This document shows positions 55,711 through 64,000 of a stretch of DNA of 64,000 bases, piece after piece. Below the pieces are notes generated by a model that worked only from the letters and a program-made list of their open reading frames with translations, was not told the origin of the DNA and made no database searches. Location: NCBI GenBank assembly GCA_947561395.2, contig OX387185.1:36498213-36562212 (forward strand). The letters run 5' to 3'. The stretch comes from Buxus sempervirens. Taxonomy: Eukaryota; Streptophyta; Magnoliopsida; Buxales; Buxaceae. The stretch's first letter is position 1. Every line of letters starts with the position of its first letter. Both the position numbers and the translations under genes were made by a program.

Positions 55711-57253
55711 TTTAGGGTCCTTCTTAACCGCGACCGCGACTTTTCTTTCATTCTTGCTCTCGTTTCGCCCTAAATTGCTTGCGTCCGCACCTTATTCTCC
55801 GGTCTTTGATCCTCTCCCTCTGTCCGCACTTATCTTCCGGTGGCGACTTCGTCTTCTCCGAAGATTCTCACATTCTCCGGTGATTCTCACATTCTCTGGC
55901 GACGACTTGCTCATTCAGCCTTGTCTTCTCTTGTCGGAACAGTGGTGTCTTCAACGACTGTCGGCTTCTCTTTACGACAGTGGCCTTGCCGAGACTGTTG
56001 CCTTGATCATTTCTGGGTGAAGCTTCGACCAGTGTATCTCTTCACTTCCTTTCTCTCCAAGCATCCCTCAGACATCCTTTGTGAGTGAGCTCGAAGCTTC
56101 CATTTTCACTTTGCAAATTTCTCATTCGACCCACACAGGTATGCTGAACAGTTGCTTCATTTTTCTAGCATTTTTCATGATTGAATGCTTCACCTAAGTG
56201 CATGATAATTGGTCTGTTCATGGTTAATTCTTGAATGGTCGAAATCCCCAAATGTTGGCTTGTTCATTGAGCTGTTGATTCTGATTTTTAAGAACTAAAT
56301 TGCTCTATGCATAGGATATTCCATGCTTACTATTCTGCTTGCTCTTGATTGATATGAATCCCCCATTTTGAAGCTTGCTTAGACTGATTTTAATGCTTTG
56401 TCTCTACAAGAATGAATTACCAATTCATGTTCAATCCATGCCCAATTTCCTACATTTTTCAGTTATTGGACTACTATGCTGACTTGTTGTGAAATGTTGA
56501 TTTGGAGCAATCATGTTCTGATTGATGCTCTGCTTTTCTTGCCAATGCATTTTTCGTGATTTTGATTTTTCCTACCAATGCATGCTTTCACAATTATAGC
56601 AGACTTTTGTATGTTCAATTCCTGCTTCCGAACTGTTGCTTTAGGTCTTCTTGAAACTTTGCTTTGATCATGGGATGCTAGATGATTGCCCACCTATGCA
56701 ACTTAGAAAATTGATTTTGACTTGCTTGGTTCTGCACTGGAGGGGCTGCTAGGCAAACGATTTTGACTCCAAACCAAGCCGATCCTCAATCCAATTGACA
56801 ACCATGATAGATTTCTGAATCTGTAATTGAATAAGCCTAAACTTGATGAGTATTTCTGTTACCACAATCCCAACACAAATAGGCTTGAATTTCCGTCCTG
56901 AAACCAAGTAAACTCAAATGATTAAGTATCTTTAGAAAATACAAAGGAGAAAATTAAAACCAATCTTTAACACACATTTTTTTGTCATAAAAAGAGAATA
57001 TACAAGAAGCATGCACTTCTTATATAATTTCTCTATATACTTTCTTGGTTAAAGCAAAGACAAATAAAATATCTCAAGACAGAAAATAAACTCCTTCAGT
57101 TGACTCCTGATTTGGTCGGGAGTTTCTGACGCATTTTCTTCCATTCTCCATTTTTTATTTTTCTTGCAAATCAATTAAACTTGGTTAAAATGAAAATCAA
57201 GCAATAAAAATTTTAACAAGAATAATTAAACATCTCCCTGATTTGAACCGCAG
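55711..57253 (+). other. Leader and probable 5' UTR intron of the E14 PMD gene
   Basis: Donor CACAG|GTATGC (GT at 56139) and acceptor ACCGCAG ending at 57253, just before the ATG, bound a 1.1-kb AT-rich intron like the one in E1. Frames in the leader (55694-56088) are low-complexity and not conserved as protein. Confidence 0.45.
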
Positions 57254-60101
57254 ATGGCCCGCATTCGATCAGCTTCTAAGGATCCTGCTGATGAGCCCTC
57301 TTCCTCCAGGGTTTGGAGGGATCCCACTGATGTGGCGTCTTCTTTGGGAGCAGCGAGGGATTCTGATTCTGATATCCCTGATCTTCCTTCTGGGGATTCG
57401 CGTGAGGCGACCCCAGAGGTATACTCTAACCCTTCTGAATTCAAATTTCTTTCGAAATTCAACACTCTGATCCTTTTCTTCTTTCCAATTATTTCCTTAG
57501 CCGGCAGTTGAGGCTTCGGGCAGAGATAGAGGCCGTAGTGAGCGCCGAGGTGGCGGCAGAGACAGAGGCCGTGATGAGGGCCGTAGAGGAGGCCATGGCA
57601 GGGATGAGGCTAGGACTAGGGTTGAGGTCCCTGAGGTGATTGCTACCCAGATTAGGGATACTTACCTTTTTCATGGCTTGAGGACTCATCCGTCAGCTTG
57701 TATTAGGGTAGACATCCCTTTGGAGTATCCCTTGTCTCATTATCGAGGGAGCTGGGCCAGCTTTATTAGATTTCTTGGAGACTGCAGTTCAGCCTTTCGC
57801 CGGGAGCTAGGTTTGTATGGTTTTGGCCTCTTCATCACCATTCCGGATGTGCGCCTGGATCAAGCCCTTATTGCAGCGATGCTCGAGAGGTTCTTCCCAG
57901 AGACTTTGAGCTTCCATTTTCTAGATGTTGAGAGTGGGATCCGGCCGTCCGACTTCACGCTTATCACCGGGATTAGGATGACTGGAGATATTATTCCCGA
58001 GATGGTGATGCCAGATGTTGCGGAGATCGCTGCCTATCTTGGATATATAGTGTTGCCTCCGGAGGCCTGGGATAGAGGGAGGCCTAGATTGTCTCTGACT
58101 TGGTTAAGAGAGACCTTCCGGAGGAGGCAGCTTGGCCAGCTTGCTGCCAGTCATACAGTTTTCCCGTTTGCCTTCCGTTTCATTTTTCTGTACATGATGG
58201 GCTCCTACTTCTTCCCAGAGGACACGACTTCTGTTAGTCCCCATTTTTTGGGTTTATTAGGAGATTTGCAGCGAGCGATGAGGTATGCCTGGGGCCCGCT
58301 TATTTTTGGCACTATTCTGGCTGGTCTGCGCCGATCAGTTAGCGGCATCTCTACCTCTCGAGGAGCTGGAGTTGGGTGCAGATTCTTCTGGCCTTTCTTG
58401 CAGGTGAAACACCTATTACCTTTTTCTTTCTTTCTCTTCTTCTCCTTTTTTATTCTTCTGACACTTTTTCCTCTTTCTGCAGTTCTTTGCTAGGGTTTAT
58501 ATTCCCTATTTCCGCCCTACCTCTACGATGCCGGAGGATACGTATCCTGTGGCTCGTAGATTGTGCCATGTGGAGCACGACTCTGAAAATAATCGTCCTA
58601 GGTCTGCCCGGGCTCATCTGGACAGGTTGTATCGGTTTGAGGTAAGCTTCTTTAATTCTTCCTTTTTTCCCTTTCCTGAATCACATGTCTAATATTCTTC
58701 TTTCTGTTTTTCAGCTATTCGTCCCCCGGATGGAGGACATTCATGAGGTGCTGGCCCTGCATGCGGCTAGAGATGATGCCTTTGCCCCTGACCAGAGACG
58801 TCAACGCTACCAGTTCTTCATTGGTCAGATGGGCAGCATCTGGTACTGCGGTGAGTGCTTCTTTTATCAGCACATTGGAGTGCCTCGGATTCCTGCCATC
58901 CCACCAGATACTACTCCTTCTTTTCCTCCTATGCCTATTGATCCTACTCAGTTCCTAGATTGTATTGAGGCAGAGACATTGTTGGAGGAGGGTGACTATG
59001 ATGCCTGGTTCAGGCAGGCTTCAGTTGGGTGCCTCATGCCACCTATGCCTGTTCGTGGCGGAGTCACGAAGATAGGAGGGGTAGTGATCAGGGCCTATGA
59101 TACCACGGTATGCCTTTCCTTTTTGATCTTCTTTTCTCATATTCTATTTTGACTTGGTATTTTCTGACACCCTTTTTTCTATTTCAGGAGGCTCACTTGG
59201 CAGAAATTTGATCTCGGTACGCTAATATAGAGCGCTAGCGGGATGCTGCTTTTGCCGAGCGGGACGCCCTCTTTATTACCATTGCAGACCTCCGGGGACA
59301 GCTTGCCAGGGCACAGAGCCAGGCAGGTCCTTCTGGTGCTCAGGACCAGGCGGGTCCTTCTCATACCCAGGTTAATTCTTTACCTCTTTCCATTCCTATT
59401 CTTATATCTGTTTATCCTATTCTGACTAAAATTTCTTTTCTTATTTTCAAGATGACACAGTCGGCCCTTCTTCACCTGCTTCATCACTGCCTATGCACCT
59501 TCGTGGCAAGGTTTTTTCTGTGGCATGAGTAGAGTTTGTGACTTCTCCTGGATCGGTAGAGGTGTCTGTAGCAGAGCCCGAGATTGAGGCTGAGATTGCA
59601 CCTACTGCTATCCCTACTACTGAGGACGTGCCAGAAACCGCTCCTGATGCGCCTGCTGAGATAGATATGGAGTTGGCCGGGGATGCCGCTGTGGTGGAGC
59701 CTACTGATGAGGCTATGGTGATAGAGGAGGCTGCTACTGAGCCTGTAGAGCCTGGACCTGATACTGATGCTCCTGGGGTATCTGTTCCTGCTGATCCTGC
59801 CACGGAGCCTGTTGTGAATGAGGAGGTGCCTGCTGCTGCCGATCCTGTGACTGAGCTTGTCCCTATGGATTCTGATACCGAGTCGGGGGGATATGTAGAT
59901 ACCTCGGGGTACATTCCTCCTGATCATCCCACTGCTGGTCTTGTGCCTTTATATATGTGGTATGATATTCAGTCTATTTTGATCAGGATGACCCGTAGTA
60001 CAGCTCGTTGCCTTGTGGAGCATGTTTTCAAGCGCCGGAGGCGTTCAAGCAATGGTCGAGGAAGAGGACGTGGTCGTGGCCGTAGTGGTGCACCTAGATA
60101 G
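57254..60101 (+). pseudogene. PMD gene of E14, six exons, broken
   Basis: Exons by homology with E1 are 57254-57418, 57501-58403, 58483-58641, 58715-59107, 59188-59370 and 59451-60101. Exons 1-4 are open and include the PMD pattern D-x-ALIAAMLERFFPET and GIRMTGDI. Exon 5 has stops TGA (59209) and TAG (59236). The last intron ends AA at 59449-59450 where E1 has AG, and exon 6 has TGA (59526) where E1 has CGG. The rest of exon 6 is open and keeps the acidic region and the Arg-Gly tail. A product from exons 1-4 alone would still hold the complete PMD. The gene is on the strand opposite to the retrotransposon. Confidence 0.85.
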
Positions 60102-60324
60102 ATAGATTAGATTAGGATATCTCATGTACTTGTATTTTGACAAAATGATGTACACCTTCATATATATAAAAGAAGTTTGATTTATTTTTTCTTCATATAT
60201 GCTCTTTTCTTTTTCATTTCTAGCTTTTTCTTACATGATATATGTTAAAGCAAGGACGAGTGAAACTTGGGAAAGCATAAAAATTAAAATTCCCCATTTT
60301 TTGCATTTTTTTCAAAGAAACCGT
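60102..60324 (+). other. Intergenic end of the E14 PMD gene
   Basis: A probable 3' UTR follows, with AT-rich sequence and TATATATAAAAG (60160-60171). E1 has a matching stretch at 691-893 (minus). Confidence 0.45.
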
Positions 60325-60480
60325 ATTTATATTACGAGCAAGCTGTGCCCGTAATCTTAATGTGGGCGCACTCTGCCCGTAAATTGTTTACGGTCATAGT
60401 GTGTCCGCACTCTCTATACGGGCACACCATGCTCGTATTATTAATGCGTATTTTATTGCCTTTTCGAATTGTCTATATAA
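60325..60480 (+). promoter_or_regulatory. Promoter of the E14 DUF7745-like gene: array and TATA box
   Basis: TTACGAGC, GCCCGTAAT, GTGGGCGC, GCCCGTAAA, TTACGGTC, GTCCGCAC, ATACGGGC and GCTCGTATT precede TCTATATAAACTC (60471-60483), with the ATG at 60573. This matches the E1 arrangement at 528-690. Confidence 0.6.
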
Positions 60481-60572
60481 ACTCATGGGGAACGTCATTG
60501 TGACGTTTTTATTAGTTTGAAAACTCCCTGAGCTCTCCGTTTTTTGCTTTCCTTGGCTTCTTTGGTGCTTCC

Positions 60573-62272
60573 ATGGCTTTCCTCGCCTTGTTCTCTTCGG
60601 CCGATGAATCTCCTCCTACAAGACAACCTGTTAGATCAAAACCTCCTAATCTCACCAGGTACAATGTTGTGGATTCCTTCTATGATAGGTGGGTTAACTC
60701 TATGACCCTCGATGAGGAAATTCGCTGGGATTCTATCCACTTAGGCCACATCCTACACATACCTAAAATTCCCTTTAAGTAGGAAATATTGAAGCTTCGA
60801 TTGGGCATTGGGTTCCTGAATTGAATCTCTTCCGTTTTGATGACAAAGGGATGACTCCTACTATTGAAGAAATTGAAACCATCCTTGGCCTAAGGTTTTC
60901 TGACAAAGTTGTGAACCCGCCCCTAAAGCCTAGCTACAAAAAGGAGGCATCCACCTTCTTGGGTATAAGAAAGAAAGACTTAGGAAATTCTGATACACTG
61001 TTGACTTTATCCAAGACCTTTCTGACTGAAAAACTTCTAAGGGGTGAGGACAAGGATGCCCGGTTTAATGCTTTGACTCTGATAGTGGTCAACCAGTTGC
61101 TCTTTCCACAGGGTGATGACCAGGTTGACTTGGCTCTCATATCAGTTGTCTGCTAGGTTAGGGAACGTGAGAGATTAGCCCCTATGATCTTGGCAGAGAT
61201 ATACCAAGCCCTGATTGACTGCTATTTCAGAAAGAAGAAATGCTTCCGTGCATGCGCCCCTATCCTACAGGTAAAAAGATAAATATATATATATATTTTC
61301 TCTCTTTTTTTTTTCTTTCTTCTTTCTTTTTCTCTTTTTTTTTTTTGAAATAAAATAAAATACTCCCTTTTTCTGCAGCTTAGGTTACTTGACCACCTGA
61401 GTCAGGTTGAAGAGATAACTCGCCGCTTCTTTCTAAGATTGAAAGTTCCTGTTTTGATGAGTAACAGGGGGTGTCCTAATATCCAAGGTGGCAAGCAGGG
61501 ATGGTTCACTTTCTTGGGTACTCTCCAGGATGATCAGGTGAGATGGCCTGGCACTTATCAGCCCAATCCAGAGACAGTGATCAGCTTCACAGATAGGAAC
61601 TTTCTGGTTCTAGCAGGCTTGAAATCTGCTTTCCTTTATCTTCCTCTAAGGGTTCTTCGGCAGTTTGGACCGACCTAAGGGATCACGATCCCTACTGGAT
61701 ATGAGAACCTCCTTGGGCCACTTACACTAGCCACCATGGGGCTAAATGCTCGTTTAATGAATGAGTGGTCCTATGTTCATTTTCTGCGGGGTCTAGTCTT
61801 TTCTGAGTCCCATGTGAAGGACTATCATTTCTGGATCAAAGAGCAGGTGCAGAGTCATGCCCTAGTACCAGAGGATCCTCCTGCAGTTCTTCCCCCTACT
61901 TATGAAGACATCCTGGAATCTGAAAAGGCCACCCACAAGCAGCTTCAACAAATATGGGTACGAGAAGCCCAAGAACTCAGGATAAAAGGTATTGATCTGG
62001 AGAGGCAACTTGAAGAGCAGAGGTCTTGCTGCATTGTCATGGAGAAGAAACTTGAGGAACAAATACAGGCTTGTCGCTTTGAAGTCCAAGCGATGCAGAA
62101 GAAATATCAGGATTCCCTGGCTGACATTAGGGCATTGAAGATTAAGCAATCTCTTTCAGATGAGGTTATCTCCTTTTTGAGCGATCCAGATGCAGAGGGA
62201 GCTTCTGGAATCATTGCAACTCTGGCGGCTCGGATTAGGGAGCTTGAGGAGCAGTTAGGGAATAGGGATTAG
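60573..62272 (+). pseudogene. DUF7745-like gene of E14, two exons, broken
   Basis: Exon 1 is 60573-61270 (donor CAG|GTAAAA), exon 2 is 61379-62272 (acceptor CTGCAG). DUF7745-like features are FRFDDKGMTPTIEEIETILG, LFPQGDDQVDLALISVV, MILAEIYQALIDCYF and CFRACAPILQ. After exon 2 begins, a stretch with FLYLPLRVLRQFGPT is followed by a coiled coil (about 61910-62130; ERQLEEQRSC, EKKLEEQIQACR) and a short tail IRELEEQLGNRD. Defects: TAG at 60780 (E1 has TGG), a one-base deletion at about 60786, TAG at 61154 and TAA at 61676. No full product is possible. Start, promoter and first half agree with E1. Confidence 0.8.
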
Positions 62273-63278
62273 ATTCTTTTTTTTTTCTCTTTTTCTTTTT
62301 TTTTTCTTTCTTTCTTTTTTTTTCATACCTTTATACAAAAGCAAACTCCAATAGTGGAAAGGCAATAGATTTAATTCAAAAATAGTTTTTATATTATTGG
62401 CCTCAGAATTCTTAGATGCTTGTAAAAACAGAAGTTTTATGAAAAGTATTTGATTTCTCATCACTGGCCAAAGTATAGTTTTTTTTTTTTTTTGAAATCT
62501 GATCCAAACACTTAATCACATATAATTAAAGGAATTAAAATCAGGTTGAATAACTAAAAAGGGTAATCCAAGCAATAGGGAGGGACCAAATCATTCTATC
62601 CTGTGACCTTTAGAATCATCCCCAAATGGCTTTTCCTCCATGACTGACCCTGCTAATCTGCTCAGTTTCTAGTGCTCATGTTGATTTCAAACTTGGACCA
62701 CATGATCAACTCAACCCTTGATTCTTCTTTCTTTTTTTCTTTTTTTCTATTTTTTCTATTTTTTCTATTTTTTTTCCTTTTTACCAATATTGCCCCTAGC
62801 GCCAGTTACGGTTTTCACTAAGGCCGGCTTCTGCATTCCGTCATCACCAATCTTACTCTGAAAGTTGAATGAATATACTAAAATCACCGAGGGCTTAAGA
62901 ATAGGACGAAACAAAGGCTAAGCTCGGTTTATGAAAGAAAATGTATTAAAGGCTCAAAATGTTCTAAGTGTGAAAATAGGTCAACCAGACTTACAGTCAT
63001 GATGAAGTTGACCCCATTCCCCAAAGTGTATTCTTTTCTTTCCTTTTTGTACTTGGCTTTCATTTGCTCCTATTCTTTTCTTTTTTCTTTTTATTTTTCT
63101 TTCCTTTTTTTTTTGTGCCCCAATTGGCTTTGCCCCTATTGGCTTTGCCCCAGTATAATATTGTAAGTCCAGTTTAGGTTGATCAAGAAGATGAACAGGC
63201 TCGAATTGATTAGACAAGGGATTAAAATTTTGGGAAATAAAGAAAAATGGCATCGGATCATTTCCTAGTAATATTCAA
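62273..63278 (-). other. E14 spacer between pol and the antisense genes
   Basis: T-rich, with repeated CTTTTTTTC runs (62280-62330, 62730-62780 and 63060-63115) and phrases GGACGAAACAAAGGCTAAG and TTGCCCC shared with the E6 region after gag. No ORF of substance. Confidence 0.6.
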
Positions 63279-64000
63279 TCAAGGAAAGTATCTCTTTACT
63301 GCATCAGAGTTAATTGGCTCAGGAAAATCTTTCCCATCCATTTCTGTTAAGATGAGAGCACCCCCTGATAGGACCTTCTTGACAACATAAGGCCCTTCCC
63401 AATTTGGTTTGAATTTTCCACGAGGATCTTCAAAAAAGGGTAAGATTTTCTTTAATAATAAATTTCCTTATTGGAAAGTTCTGGACTTCACCTTTTTATT
63501 GTAAGCCCGGGCCATTCTTTTCTGATACAATTGGCCATGACAGAGCGCTTTTAACCGTTTTTCTTCTATCAAATTGAGTTGATCATGTCTTGACTGTATC
63601 CATTCAGCTTCTTCTAATTCAGCTTCTATTAGCACTCTTAGTGAAGGTATTTCCACTTCCACTGGTAAAACTGCTTCCATCCCATAGACCAAGGAGTACG
63701 GGGTTGTCCCAGTAGAAGTCCGGATCGAGGTTCTGTAAGCATGTAGAGCAAGTGGCAGCATTTCATGCCAATCTTTGAAACTCACTACCATCTTCTGAAT
63801 GATCTTCTTTATATTCTTATTCGCTGCTTTCACTACCCCATTCATCTTTGGTCTGTACGGAGCTGACTTGTGGTGGGTGATCTGAAACTGCTCATACATC
63901 TTTCTCATATCTTTGTTCTTAATATTCCAAGCATTGTCTGATACTATGGCACTTGGCAAACCATAGCGACAAATGATGTTATGCTTTAATAACTTAAGAA
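63279..64000 (-). pseudogene. E14 pol, integrase C-terminal part (partial and mutated)
   Basis: The minus strand is open from the window edge to a TAA at 63468-63470, and after that stop the homologous frame continues to TGA at 63279-63281. The core has GLPSAIVSDNAWNIKNK (second catalytic Asp), then RPKMNGVVKAANKN, where Tat/Ogre integrases have V-E-A-A-N-K-N; the catalytic Glu is therefore Lys (AAA). The C-terminal part has the lineage-typical WEGPYVVKKVLSGGALIL and DAVKRYF. This motif set places E1 and E14 in the Tat/Ogre group. The premature TAA and the Glu-to-Lys change make this integrase inactive. Confidence 0.88.

Larger units (their letters stand above)
53473..64000 (-). mobile_element. 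E14: Tat/Ogre-type Ty3-gypsy retrotransposon with antisense genes, 3' part
   Basis: Minus-strand order from the right window edge: integrase end (64000-63279), spacer, the antisense gene block (plus strand, 57254-62272), conserved noncoding, polypurine tract (55275-55259) and 3' LTR (55258-53473). The 5' half lies outside. Gene order, introns and LTR match E1 in inverted orientation. Confidence 0.9.

Overview
This window is plant nuclear DNA from a large, transposon-rich genome, most likely a eudicot or other flowering plant. The species cannot be named from the sequence. I see no ordinary host gene with convincing full structure, and no rRNA, tRNA or CRISPR. Almost everything is LTR retrotransposon sequence at different ages, much of it nested, with target-site duplications (TSDs) that let the insertions be ordered. 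I number the elements E1 to E14 from left to right.

Layout. 1-7506 is the 3' part of a Tat/Ogre-type Ty3-gypsy element (E1, plus orientation) with its 3' LTR at 5715-7506. 7858-10198 is a solo gypsy LTR (E2). 10199-12332 ends in a Helitron-like terminus (E3) and holds gene-fragment-like pieces. 12333-35631 is a decayed Ty1-copia element (E4, minus). It was split by a chromovirus-like gypsy element (E5, 14612-32090, TSD TTGTG), which was itself split by a very young Ogre-like element (E6, 17820-31521, minus, TSD GAGAG). E6 keeps only gag. 35632-40135 is another LTR (E7) split by solo LTR E8 (37167-39609, TSD GATTC). 41042-51544 is a solo LTR (E9, TSD GTCAT) that took in a head-to-head pair of related LTRs (E10 and E11, outer TSD AGCAC); E11 in turn took in solo LTR E12. 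After a short unassigned stretch with a MITE (E13), 53473-64000 is a second Tat element (E14, minus orientation), related to E1 and inverted relative to it.

The most interesting biology is in E1 and E14. Between integrase and 3' LTR, on the strand opposite to the retrotransposon, both carry two genes with spliceosomal introns. One encodes a protein with a plant mobile domain (PMD), an acidic middle and an Arg-Gly tail. The other encodes a DUF7745-like protein, with a coiled coil in the copy that is complete here. In E1 the PMD gene reads through six exons (838 codons) with canonical splice sites and no stop. In E14 both genes carry nonsense changes and a frameshift, and the integrase catalytic Glu is replaced by Lys. 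The LTR promoter and both antisense promoters have clusters of the same short inverted words (TACGGGC / GCCCGTA) close upstream. Other LTR families here have the same layout with a different palindromic word. A transposon-encoded regulator that acts on these arrays is an attractive but untested idea.

Other recurrent features are a splice donor inside the LTR at a fixed distance from the TATA box, and a primer-binding-site-like TGGCGACTC near the 3' end of many LTRs.
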